From JBAYHA01 sp041666425 (lineage in GTDB: Bacteria; Patescibacteriota; Patescibacteriia; UBA11705; JABHMO01): a stretch of 30,946 nt of DNA. This document shows, in pieces, positions 1 through 7,334 of this stretch. The number at the start of each line of letters is the position of its first letter. Position 1 is the stretch's first letter. The notes below the pieces were generated by a model. The model was not told the DNA's origin, made no database searches, and worked only from the letters and a program-made list of their open reading frames with translations. The position numbers were made by a program, and so were the translations under genes. Location of the stretch: NCBI GenBank assembly GCA_041666425.1, contig JBAYHA010000002.1, positions 1 through 30,946 of the forward strand, in the 5' to 3' direction.

Positions 1-1464
1 AAAATCATGTATGGTATCAATACCGGAGTGGGAAGTAATCGAAATCGGATTGTTTCAGAAGAAAATCGGTTAAAATATCAACGCGATTATATCATGTCTC
101 ATTGTGTGGCAACCGGCGAACCGCTTCATCCTGAATATGTCAGAGCAATGATGGTTTTGAGACTTAACAGTTTTGTTAAGGGTCATTCCGGGATTACATT
201 ACACTTGGCTGAAAGATTGGTATATTTTTTGAATAACAATATTATTCCGCAAATTCCAAAACATGGTTCGCTTGGAGCGAGTGGCGATTTGGCTCAGTTA
301 GCGCATTTAGGGGCAGTTTTGATTGGTTATCACGAAGCAGAAGCAATTTATGATGGCAAAAAATATAATGCCAAAGAGTTGCATGAAGTCTTGCATATAA
401 AACCGTTACGATTGCAATCAAAAGAGGCCATGGCTTTGACCAATGGTGCAACTATGACTTTGGGTTATGCCACTTTGGCAATTCATGATTTGTGGCAATT
501 GTGGTATTTGGCTAATTTGGCAGCTGCTTTGAATCTGGAAAGCATTCGTGGAGAAATGAATGCTTTTGATGCAAGGATTCAAAAAGCGCGAAATAACGAA
601 TGCCAAGAAGCCGTAGCTTTGGTTGTAAGGAGATTATTGAAAGGTAGCAAAAGAGTGACCAAGGAAGCTCAGAATGTTTGTTTTTTTCATGAGAACGCAA
701 GCAACTGCACTGAATTATGCACTCAACCACGTGTTCAAGATGCATATAGCACCAGGTGTATTCCGCAAATGCATGGAGCTGCGTATGAGGCAATTTTTAA
801 TGCCAAAAAGAGTATTGAAAATGAATTAAACGCAGCCACAGATAATCCACTCATTTTCCAAAACGATGACCGTCGATACGACATTTTGTCAGGTGGAAAT
901 TTCCATGGTGATCCATTGGCGATTCCTATTGATACAATGTGCATTGTCGCGGCCAAATTGGCCAATGCCTCTAATGCTCGATTGTTTCGTTTGATTAACA
1001 AGCAATACAGCTTTGGTCTTCCGCAAGATTTGGCGGGTAATACCAAAGAGCAAACAACAGGATTTATGATTGCGCAATATAGCGCCGCGTCAAATTGTAT
1101 GCGTGCAGCAATGTTATCAATGCCGGCTTCGGTTTTGACTGTAGTTTCGAGTGGAATGCAAGAAGATATTGTTAGTAACAGTGCCAATGGTGCTTGGAAG
1201 TTGAGTAAAGCAGTTACGGCCTTAAAAGATGTTTTGGCAATTGAGCTTTTGTGTCTTTGTCAAGCAGTAGATCTTTCGGCCGAAAAATTGGGGCCGGAGC
1301 TTTCCCAAATGGGTGAGGGAACGGCAATTTTATATGCTCATATCAGAAAAAAGGTTTCATTCAGTGTTGGTGATCGTTATTTGGCCGGTGATATCAACCG
1401 AGTCAGAAAAATTATTGATTGCGGATCATTGTACCGCAAAATGAGTGCTTTTTTGAAAAATTGA
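1..1464 (+). CDS. hutH: Histidine ammonia-lyase-like aromatic amino acid lyase, 5'-truncated by window edge
   Basis: The reading frame is open to base 1, so about 50 N-terminal residues lie outside the window; the Met at base 7 is internal. Counting from that Met, the family opening YGINTGVG is at 2-9. The Ala-Ser-Gly triplet that cyclises into the MIO electrophile is at 91-93 within GSLGASGDLAQLAHLG. QDAYSTRC, NAATDNPLIF, SGGNFHG and QEDIVS match conserved active-site blocks. The substrate-selectivity pair reads Ser-His (31-32), as in histidine lyases; phenylalanine and tyrosine lyases usually have Phe-Leu or His-Leu. The expected reaction is L-histidine to urocanate plus ammonia. A short extra segment rich in Cys and Asn precedes QDAYSTRC. 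No other histidine-degradation gene is in the window, so the physiological role is unclear. The family is certain; the substrate is less so. A hairpin terminator follows. Confidence 0.9.
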   Translation, partial: KIMYGINTGVGSNRNRIVSEENRLKYQRDYIMSHCVATGEPLHPEYVRAMMVLRLNSFVKGHSGITLHLAERLVYFLNNNIIPQIPKHGSLGASGDLAQLAHLGAVLIGYHEAEAIYDGKKYNAKELHEVLHIKPLRLQSKEAMALTNGATMTLGYATLAIHDLWQLWYLANLAAALNLESIRGEMNAFDARIQKARNNECQEAVALVVRRLLKGSKRVTKEAQNVCFFHENASNCTELCTQPRVQDAYSTRCIPQMHGAAYEAIFNAKKSIENELNAATDNPLIFQNDDRRYDILSGGNFHGDPLAIPIDTMCIVAAKLANASNARLFRLINKQYSFGLPQDLAGNTKEQTTGFMIAQYSAASNCMRAAMLSMPASVLTVVSSGMQEDIVSNSANGAWKLSKAVTALKDVLAIELLCLCQAVDLSAEKLGPELSQMGEGTAILYAHIRKKVSFSVGDRYLAGDINRVRKIIDCGSLYRKMSAFLKN

Positions 1465-1473
1465 GGATAATTT

Positions 1474-1499
1474 CGCGCCTCCACATCGGGGCGCTTTTA
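1474..1499 (+). terminator. Rho-independent terminator of the ammonia-lyase gene
   Basis: A 7-bp G/C-rich stem (GCGCCTC at 1475-1481 pairing with GGGGCGC at 1488-1494, one G-T pair) with a 6-nt loop is followed by TTTT. It begins 10 nt after the lyase stop codon. Confidence 0.75.
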
Positions 1500-1540
1500 G
1501 TTTATCTAAATTTAGCAAATAACAGAAAAGAATATAAAGC

Positions 1541-1569
1541 TTGATTATTTTTATGAATATTGTTATACT
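1541..1569 (+). promoter_or_regulatory. Sigma70-like promoter of tRNA-Thr, extended -10
   Basis: TTGATT at 1541-1546, a 17-nt spacer and TATACT at 1564-1569, with TG one base before the -10 hexamer. The expected start is near 1576, about 10 nt before the tRNA. Confidence 0.7.
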
Positions 1570-1586
1570 AATTGCGCATTAAGTTG

Positions 1587-1662
1587 GCCAGCGTAGCTCA
1601 GTTGGTAGAGCAGTAGTTTTGTAAACTATTGGTCGCGGGTTCAAATCCTGCCGCTGGCTCCA
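1587..1662 (+). tRNA. tRNA-Thr (anticodon TGT)
   Basis: A full cloverleaf of 76 nt. The acceptor stem is GCCAGCG/CGCTGGC, the D-loop contains AGCTCAGTTGGTAGAGC, and the T-arm contains GGTTCAAATCC. The anticodon TGT is at 1620-1622 inside a seven-base loop. The 3' CCA is encoded in the DNA (1660-1662). A bulged hairpin (1663-1688) follows immediately and could mark the 3' trailer; it has no T run, so co-transcription with the L33 gene 100 nt downstream is possible. Confidence 0.96.
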
Positions 1663-1688
1663 TGAAGTACACGCTTCACGTGACTTCA
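1663..1688 (+). other. Hairpin directly after tRNA-Thr
   Basis: TGAAGT (1663-1668) pairs with ACTTCA (1683-1688), and CACG (1670-1673) pairs with CGTG across one bulged A. There is no T tract, so this is not a classical terminator. It may guide 3' processing or be an accidental palindrome. Confidence 0.35.
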
Positions 1689-1763
1689 GGGTAAACCATT
1701 TTGTATCTTGTCCGAATAAATTTTTTACTTTACAAACTTTATAAACTTGATAAACTTCGTTAT

Positions 1764-1919
1764 ATGTCACAAGATAATTTGATCAAATTGCAATGTGCTG
1801 ATTGCCGTGGTGTCAATTACCAATCGTATCGCAACAAAAAAACTTTGAAGCAAAAGTTGGTGATGCAAAAATATTGCAAAAAATGTCGCAAACATACCAG
1901 TCACAAAGAAGTCAAATAA
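1764..1919 (+). CDS. rpmG: 50S ribosomal protein L33 (four-cysteine zinc form)
   Basis: A 51-residue protein, the normal size for L33. It has two CxxC pairs (CADC and CKKC) that form a zinc ribbon, and the characteristic tail YCKKCRKHTSHKEVK. L33 sits in the large subunit near the E site. The frame is open upstream to base 1701, but the 21 residues that would add are Leu/Tyr-rich and unlike any L33, so the ATG at 1764 is chosen. No Shine-Dalgarno is seen. The upstream stretch carries repeated AAACTT words that recur in other intergenic gaps here. A strong terminator follows 4 nt after the stop. In many bacteria rpmG follows a tRNA gene, as here, but secE and nusG do not follow. Confidence 0.93.
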   Translation: MSQDNLIKLQCADCRGVNYQSYRNKKTLKQKLVMQKYCKKCRKHTSHKEVK

Positions 1920-1923
1920 AAAT

Positions 1924-1944
1924 CGGCCGAAAGGCCGTTTTTTT
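1924..1944 (+). terminator. Terminator of rpmG
   Basis: The stem CGGCC/GGCCG (1924-1928 with 1933-1937) is closed by a GAAA tetraloop and followed by seven T. The next gene's -35 box starts three bases later. Confidence 0.88.
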
Positions 1945-1946
1945 GT

Positions 1947-1975
1947 TTGTCAAAAAAGGTTAATTTTGCTAAAAT
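1947..1975 (+). promoter_or_regulatory. Promoter of the GT-C glycosyltransferase; predicts a leaderless mRNA
   Basis: TTGTCA (1947-1952), a 17-nt spacer and TAAAAT (1970-1975). Transcription would start around 1982-1983, one or two bases before the ATG at 1984. Confidence 0.65.
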
Positions 1976-1983
1976 TAAGGAGT

Positions 1984-3645
1984 ATGAATTTTAGCAAAAA
2001 ACAACAAAATAAAATTATTTTAACTGTTTTGTCAATAGTTTTTTTTGTTGGGTCTGCTATCTTTTTATATCAAGCGATTTGGTTACCTGCAGTAGTTGAT
2101 TCTCGACAGTTTATATTCAACTGGCCGGATGAAATGAGTAATAATTTTTTTGCCAATCATTTTGCGGAAACCGGATCTTTTCGTTATACGCAAAATGAAA
2201 ATGCGCTTTTTGATAATGTTATTCATCCGCGGAGTTCCAATGTTTTGCCAAATGGTGATTTGGTTCCTGTCGGATTTTTAGGATTTGTTTGGTTGGTTGG
2301 AATTTTGGCAAAAATTTTTTGGACACATTCGTTTTTGCTTTTTTTGTTAGTTCCTTTTTTGGCGGTAATGACGGTTTGGTTTTTTTATGGATTTTGTAAA
2401 AATATATTTGGTGAAAAAATCGCTTTTGGTTCTGCCGTCTTGTTGTTTTTCTTTGCTCCATTTTTGTATTTTGCCAATTTTGCCATGTTGCCAAATTTGA
2501 TATTTTTATTTTTTTTGATTTTTACTTTTTACGGCATCACAAAAGTTGCGAATTCGAATTTTATTTGGCCAGCTTTGACCGGGCTGGGTTTAGGAATGAC
2601 TTTGTTTGTCCGTCCGGCGGATGTTTCGTTTTTATTAATTTTATTGCCGTTGTTTTATTATTATTTTGGCAAAGATTGGCGAGCGAGTCAGATTTATTGG
2701 CTGGCGATTTTTTTCTTAATCCCAATTCTGCAGATGCTTTTTTTGAATGACCAAACATACGGGCAGATATTTGATTTCGGGTATATGAAATTCAATTCCA
2801 GTGCCAATTTGACGGATCGATTACCGGCGGAAATAGTCCTGACAAAAAACAATCAGTTCTTAAATTATTTACAATTAATTTTCTTCCCTTTTGGTTTTCA
2901 TCCGCGACTGGCGTGGCATAATTTTTGGCAATATTCGGTGCAGTTGCTCTGGCCATTATTTATTTTTGCCACGGCCGGTTTTTTTTATCAGCGAAAATAT
3001 TTTGATAAAAAAAATATTTTTTTTGTGCTTTTGGCGGTTGTGAGTGGTGCGTGGTTGCATCTTTTTTACGGAAGTTGGGATTTTGTCGATCCGATTGTAA
3101 AAACAAATAATTTGCTCAGTATTTCTTACGTGCGCTATTTTTTGCCAAGCACAATTTTGTTATTGCCTTTTGTGGTTATGTTTTTGGTGAAAATCAGTGA
3201 AAAAAAACATTTGCGCGTTTTTAAAGATATTTTGTTGGGTATAATTTTTTTGTCGATTATTGCTTTTAATTTGCGTATGGTTTATTTTTCTCCCAATGAT
3301 GGCTTGTTGGCGGTCAAAAATCGTTTGCGCGAATACGCGGAAATTCGCAGTGAATTGACTCGCGCCGCGGTTATCGGTTCTCTGATAATTATTGATAATG
3401 CGGACAAAATGATTTGGCCGGAGTTTAACGTTGTGCCATTTAATAATGATTACAATATTTTTGAAAAATTGGCAAACGGGATGAATGATTTTTCATTTCC
3501 CATTTATTATTTGACTTATCGAACGGAAGGGGAAATAGCAAAAATTAATGAAAATTTGCGCAAAAAAAATTTGCCGGAATGGTTTTTTGACAAAAAGCTG
3601 GGACATGAATATATGCTTTGGAAATTGCAAAAAGTGCATAAATAG
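1984..3645 (+). CDS. GT-C-type membrane glycosyltransferase (ArnT/PMT-like)
   Basis: A 553-residue polytopic membrane protein. One N-terminal helix (about residues 10-32) is followed by an outside loop containing Asp-Glu (49-50, in NWPDEM), the position of the catalytic acidic pair in GT-C enzymes. About nine further hydrophobic helices run to near residue 420, then a soluble C-terminal tail of about 130 residues. Such enzymes take a sugar from a polyprenyl-phosphate donor and transfer it outside the membrane. A TTG at 1966 is in frame, but it lies inside the spacer and -10 region of the predicted promoter, so the ATG at 1984 is preferred. Acceptor and sugar cannot be read from sequence. It precedes the glycan operon but has its own promoter. 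Confidence 0.75.
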   Translation: MNFSKKQQNKIILTVLSIVFFVGSAIFLYQAIWLPAVVDSRQFIFNWPDEMSNNFFANHFAETGSFRYTQNENALFDNVIHPRSSNVLPNGDLVPVGFLGFVWLVGILAKIFWTHSFLLFLLVPFLAVMTVWFFYGFCKNIFGEKIAFGSAVLLFFFAPFLYFANFAMLPNLIFLFFLIFTFYGITKVANSNFIWPALTGLGLGMTLFVRPADVSFLLILLPLFYYYFGKDWRASQIYWLAIFFLIPILQMLFLNDQTYGQIFDFGYMKFNSSANLTDRLPAEIVLTKNNQFLNYLQLIFFPFGFHPRLAWHNFWQYSVQLLWPLFIFATAGFFYQRKYFDKKNIFFVLLAVVSGAWLHLFYGSWDFVDPIVKTNNLLSISYVRYFLPSTILLLPFVVMFLVKISEKKHLRVFKDILLGIIFLSIIAFNLRMVYFSPNDGLLAVKNRLREYAEIRSELTRAAVIGSLIIIDNADKMIWPEFNVVPFNNDYNIFEKLANGMNDFSFPIYYLTYRTEGEIAKINENLRKKNLPEWFFDKKLGHEYMLWKLQKVHK

Positions 3646-3646
3646 T

Positions 3647-3675
3647 TTGCTTTTTTGTCTATAATTAGTTAAAAT
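3647..3675 (+). promoter_or_regulatory. Promoter of the eight-gene glycan operon
   Basis: TTGCTT (3647-3652), a 17-nt spacer and TAAAAT (3670-3675). The predicted start near 3682 leaves a leader of about 45 nt with a weak AAAGG ribosome site (3714-3718) eight bases before the ATG at 3727. Confidence 0.55.
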
Positions 3676-3726
3676 ATAACTGAACTTTTAATAAACACTT
3701 CGTTTAAAAAAATAAAGGCAAAATTT

Positions 3727-4731
3727 ATGAACGAGCGAAAAAACATTTTGGTTATGGGCGGAGCCGGTTTTATCGGTTCGCAACTTTGCGAAAGATTGTT
3801 GTCAGACAATAATGTTATTTGCGTTGACAACTTTATTACGAGCGGTCAGAGCAATATCAGTCATTTGTTGCGCTTTCCGAACTTCAAATTTATCAATGCT
3901 GATGTCAATGAAAAACTGGATTTAGAAAAAATGACTGATCTTGATAATTTCCAAATAAAAGTTTTTGGCATCCAAGAAATTTACAACATGGCTTGCCCGA
4001 CTTCGGTTAATAATTTTGACAGATTAAAGAGAGAAACGATTTTAACCAACACAATTGGTTTGATAAATGCGCTTGATTTGGCCGTAAAATACAAAGCAAA
4101 ATTTTTGCAAGCATCTTCTTCGGTTGTTTATGGTGAGGTGGGGAGAGGTGAATATGTTGACGAAAAATATGTCGGAAAAGTAGATTTGCTGGATGTTCGC
4201 GCTTGTTATGACGAAGGAAAACGTTATGCCGAGTCAATTGTGAGCACTTATGCGAATATTTTTAATCTGGAAACAAAAATTGTCAGAATCTTTCGTACTT
4301 ATGGGCCAAAAATGCTTTTGGATGACGGGCAAATGATTCCGGATTTTATTTTGAATGCGATTGACAACAAAGACTTGGTGATTTACGGGAACAAAGATTT
4401 CCAAACTTCACTTTGTTTTGTAAGTGATATTATCGAAGGGTGTATCAATATTATGAATTCAAAAATCAACGAGCCGGTTAATCTCGGGTCGACTGATGTT
4501 TTCAAATTGGTTGATGTGGCGCAAGCGATTATTGACATTGTCGGAAGCAAATCAAAAATAGAATTTGCCGAAAGCAAAACATTTATGCGAGAATTATGTT
4601 TGCCGAATATAACAAAAGTGAGAGAGGCGATCGGTTGGTTGCCGGTGGTCGGGTTGGAAGATGGCTTGCGCAAAACCATAGAATTCACTCAGGCGCACAA
4701 AGAATTATTAAATTTTAGCGCAAAAGTTTAA
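3727..4731 (+). CDS. NAD-dependent sugar-nucleotide decarboxylase/epimerase (UDP-glucuronate decarboxylase-like)
   Basis: An extended short-chain dehydrogenase of 334 residues. The NAD-binding GGAGFIGS is at 11-18, the Ser-rich catalytic strand near 130-136, and the Tyr-x3-Lys pair is Tyr161/Lys165 in YDEGKR. That YDEGKR block, together with TYGPKM..DDGQMIPDF, is typical of UXS enzymes, which oxidise and decarboxylate UDP-glucuronate to UDP-xylose; dTDP-glucose dehydratases and GalE read differently here. First gene of the operon: the next starts one base after its stop. The UDP-glucuronate it needs could come from the dehydrogenase half of the fusion at 11889. The SDR family is certain; the exact product is inferred. 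Confidence 0.82.
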   Translation: MNERKNILVMGGAGFIGSQLCERLLSDNNVICVDNFITSGQSNISHLLRFPNFKFINADVNEKLDLEKMTDLDNFQIKVFGIQEIYNMACPTSVNNFDRLKRETILTNTIGLINALDLAVKYKAKFLQASSSVVYGEVGRGEYVDEKYVGKVDLLDVRACYDEGKRYAESIVSTYANIFNLETKIVRIFRTYGPKMLLDDGQMIPDFILNAIDNKDLVIYGNKDFQTSLCFVSDIIEGCINIMNSKINEPVNLGSTDVFKLVDVAQAIIDIVGSKSKIEFAESKTFMRELCLPNITKVREAIGWLPVVGLEDGLRKTIEFTQAHKELLNFSAKV

Positions 4732-4732
4732 T

Positions 4733-5404
4733 ATGCGTACGGCCGTTGTCATTCCAGCTTATAACGAAGAACAAAAGATCGGTGAGGTGGTAAAAAACCT
4801 CGCCGATTGTGAATTTTTTGTTATTGTGGTTGATGATGGTTCTACTGATGATACGGAAATAAAAGCGCAATCAGCCGGAGCTTTGGTTTTGCGACATGAG
4901 GTTAATTTGGGACAAGGGGCGGCCTTGCGTACAGGGACACAGTTTGCTTTTGAAAATGGTTTTGAGTTGATTGCGCATTTTGATGCTGATGGTCAGCACA
5001 ATGTCGCGGATTTGCAAAAATTAGTTGGCTCTTTTGGAGACAATGAGCACGAGATTGCTTTGGGGTCGCGTTTTTTGCAAACAAAAAACAATATACCCCG
5101 ATACAAAAAAATAATTTTGTATTGCGCCAAGATTTTTAGTTTGTTTATTTTGAAACTTGATTTTACCGATCCGCAAAACGGGCTGAGGGTCTTCCGCAAA
5201 TCGTCTTTTGAAAAAATTATATGGCAACATGATGATTATTTGCATTGCACGGAAATTTTGTGCCAAACAAAAAAGAGCAATATCGCTTATTTGGAATTGC
5301 CGATAACCATTAATTATGACGAATATTCCACAACAAAAAAAATAAAGCCGAAAATTTCGATGGGCTTCAAACTTTTTTGGGAAAAATTTTTGAATAGATT
5401 ATGA
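4733..5404 (+). CDS. GT2 glycosyltransferase (polyprenyl-phosphate sugar synthase-like)
   Basis: A 223-residue GT-A fold protein. It has the family start VVIPAYNEE, Asp-Asp-Gly at 34-36, and the metal-binding Asp-Ala-Asp at 84-86 followed by GQH. Short DPM1-like enzymes of this size load a sugar from a nucleotide donor onto polyprenyl phosphate, which would supply GT-C enzymes such as the one at 1984. There is no membrane domain in this protein, but the next gene encodes a DUF2304 membrane partner whose start overlaps this stop (ATGA), a pairing seen in many bacteria. The sugar is unknown. Confidence 0.8.
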   Translation: MRTAVVIPAYNEEQKIGEVVKNLADCEFFVIVVDDGSTDDTEIKAQSAGALVLRHEVNLGQGAALRTGTQFAFENGFELIAHFDADGQHNVADLQKLVGSFGDNEHEIALGSRFLQTKNNIPRYKKIILYCAKIFSLFILKLDFTDPQNGLRVFRKSSFEKIIWQHDDYLHCTEILCQTKKSNIAYLELPITINYDEYSTTKKIKPKISMGFKLFWEKFLNRL

Positions 5405-5733
5405 GTATTTTTCAAGTTTTAATTTTTTTGGTGATTTTGTATATTATTATCAAATCATTTTACCGTTTTACCAAAAAAGAAATAACTTTTTGGTTGTTTC
5501 TTGTTTGGTTGGTAATTTGGTTGGCGGTTTTGGCGGTTAATTTTTTTCCGATGAGTGTTACTTGGTTGGCCAATTTTGTCGGTATCGGTCGAGGGGTTGA
5601 TTTGATGACTTACTGTGCTTTGATTATCGTTTTTTGGTTGCTTTTTAAGGCGCACGTTCGGATAAAAAATTTAGAAAAGAAGTTTTCTCGTTTGGTGAGC
5701 CGATTGGCGTTAAAAGAAAAACAGAAAAAATAA
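5401..5733 (+). CDS. DUF2304 small membrane protein
   Basis: A 110-residue protein with three hydrophobic helices (about 3-19, 28-50 and 65-83) and a basic, probably coiled-coil tail. IGRGVDL between helices 2 and 3 is the conserved DUF2304 signature. Its start overlaps the stop of the GT2 gene by four bases. DUF2304 proteins usually neighbour DPM1-like GT2 genes and are thought to anchor or assist them; the function itself is not established. Confidence 0.82.
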   Translation: MSIFQVLIFLVILYIIIKSFYRFTKKEITFWLFLVWLVIWLAVLAVNFFPMSVTWLANFVGIGRGVDLMTYCALIIVFWLLFKAHVRIKNLEKKFSRLVSRLALKEKQKK

Positions 5734-5736
5734 TTT

Positions 5737-6813
5737 ATGTCAAAATTCGCAATTATATTGATCAATTACAAAGGATATGCCAGAAAGTTTTTGTCTGATT
5801 GCTTGCAAAGTTTGAACAAGCAAACTGTCCCGCGAAATGAGTATGAAATTATTGTTGTTGACAATGCGGCTGACGAAGAAAGTCGAGAATATCTAAAAAC
5901 ATTTTCTGATATAAAAATTATTGAACGTCCTGACGGTAATTATTGTGCCGGAAATAATGCTGGAATAAAATACGCTTTGCAAAACGGTGCGCAATATGTG
6001 GTTATTTTGAATATGGATGTGGAGGTAAAACCTGAGTGGTTGGCTGAATTAAAAATTGGACTGAAAAAAAATCCGCAGTGTGGAATTCTTCAATCAAAAA
6101 TTTTGCTTTTTCCAAAAAACGAACAAGAAAAAAAGCATCCTTTGCTCAATACAATCGGTAATAAAATTAATTTTCTCGGATTTGGCTTTACCGATAATTA
6201 CCGAGTGCCGGAATCAAAGGTTGTTTTTGCCGAAGATTATCCGTTGATTTCCGGTTATGCGTCAGGCTGTTCGTTTATAACGACAAAAGAAGTTTTGCAA
6301 AAGATTGGTGATTATGATGAGGAGCTTTATATGTATCATGATGATTTGGATTTGTCCGCGCGCGCCAGGTTGGCCGGTTATGAAATCAGATTGGCGCCAA
6401 AATCGGTTCTTTTTCACAAATATGAATTTTCGCGATCAAATCAAATGATTTTTCATATGGAAAAAAATCGGGCGCTGACTTTTTTGACGATGTATTCTTT
6501 GCCGACAATGATGATTCTTTTTCCGATTTTTTTACTTTTTGAGCTGGCGATGTTATTTTATTCTTTTGTCAACGGGTGGTTTGAAAAGAAAAAAGAAATT
6601 TATAAATATTTTTTTAAAAAATCAACTTGGCGACATGTTTTCGCAAAGAGACGGATAATTAAAAAACTAAAAACGATAAAAGAAAAAGAATTTATTCGGG
6701 ATATTAAAGGGGGAATTTATTTTCAAGAAATAGATAATCCGCTTTTAAAATATTTAGGCAATCCTTTTTTTGAAATGTATTGGTATTTAATTAAATTTTT
6801 AATAATTTGGTAA
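5737..6813 (+). CDS. GT2 glycosyltransferase, rhamnosyltransferase-like (WbbL type)
   Basis: 358 residues. The GT-A domain starts with FAIILINYKG; the metal site is the Asn-Met-Asp-Val stretch at 92-95, and the acceptor/catalytic block is HDDLDLSARARLAG. A hydrophobic hairpin around 240-270 and a basic C-terminal region suggest attachment to the inner face of the membrane. WbbL-type enzymes commonly add rhamnose or a related deoxysugar to a lipid-linked glycan. It starts 3 nt after the DUF2304 stop and is part of the operon. No rhamnose-synthesis genes are in the window, so the donor is open. Confidence 0.8.
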   Translation: MSKFAIILINYKGYARKFLSDCLQSLNKQTVPRNEYEIIVVDNAADEESREYLKTFSDIKIIERPDGNYCAGNNAGIKYALQNGAQYVVILNMDVEVKPEWLAELKIGLKKNPQCGILQSKILLFPKNEQEKKHPLLNTIGNKINFLGFGFTDNYRVPESKVVFAEDYPLISGYASGCSFITTKEVLQKIGDYDEELYMYHDDLDLSARARLAGYEIRLAPKSVLFHKYEFSRSNQMIFHMEKNRALTFLTMYSLPTMMILFPIFLLFELAMLFYSFVNGWFEKKKEIYKYFFKKSTWRHVFAKRRIIKKLKTIKEKEFIRDIKGGIYFQEIDNPLLKYLGNPFFEMYWYLIKFLIIW

Positions 6814-6815
6814 AT

Positions 6816-7334
6816 ATGAAAAAAATTGTTTGGTTGTTAATCGCTTTGCTCCTTGTCGGTGGAGTGGTTTATTACAAAGTTTATTATCCCGATTCCAATT
6901 GGCAATTAAAAAACTCATTAAAATTTGCGGAAGCGCTTCCGGCCAACACTTATTTCCAAAGTAATGAAACCGATTGCGGGATTTGGTATCGTCGAAGTTT
7001 TGACGGAACGGAAATTTTTGGCAAAAAAAATAGCCAAGTGCAAGACTGCTTTTTGTCGGCAGTGGAAAAATGTTTGCCAAAAAAGATTTTGTTGGTTGAT
7101 GATGAATCCATGACGGAACAAAAAATAATTAAATATGGCTTTATTCATATATTGAACAAAAATGATGCCGGCGATTGCATTTTGCAAAACAGTTATGAAG
7201 AGCAAAAAATCGGGGAAGAGCAAAAAGTCCCTATTTCTTACATCAATACCTGCACCAAAGTAAATACCGCTTTGTTAAAAACTTGCGAGCCGATTTTTCT
7301 TGAAGATTTACGAAAAATAAATGAACAACAATAA
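6816..7334 (+). CDS. Unknown membrane-anchored, cysteine-rich exported protein
   Basis: 172 residues with no family I recognise. A short basic start (MKK) is followed by one hydrophobic helix (about 4-20) without a clear signal-peptidase site, so it is probably an N-terminally anchored protein with the rest outside. The soluble part holds six Cys (54, 78, 86, 121, 146, 157), an even number that fits disulfides. An upstream in-frame TTG at 6807 would overlap the previous stop and adds only three residues, so the ATG at 6816 is used. Its 3' end overlaps the next gene by 14 bases, so it is tightly linked to the glycan operon. Confidence 0.6.
   Translation: MKKIVWLLIALLLVGGVVYYKVYYPDSNWQLKNSLKFAEALPANTYFQSNETDCGIWYRRSFDGTEIFGKKNSQVQDCFLSAVEKCLPKKILLVDDESMTEQKIIKYGFIHILNKNDAGDCILQNSYEEQKIGEEQKVPISYINTCTKVNTALLKTCEPIFLEDLRKINEQQ

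Noticed and set aside
735..1187. A 150-codon minus-strand frame inside the ammonia-lyase gene
   Set aside because: Antisense shadow of a well-conserved enzyme, with no independent signals.
1966..1983. TTG start of the GT-C gene at 1966
   Set aside because: It lies within the promoter spacer and -10 region, upstream of the predicted transcription start.
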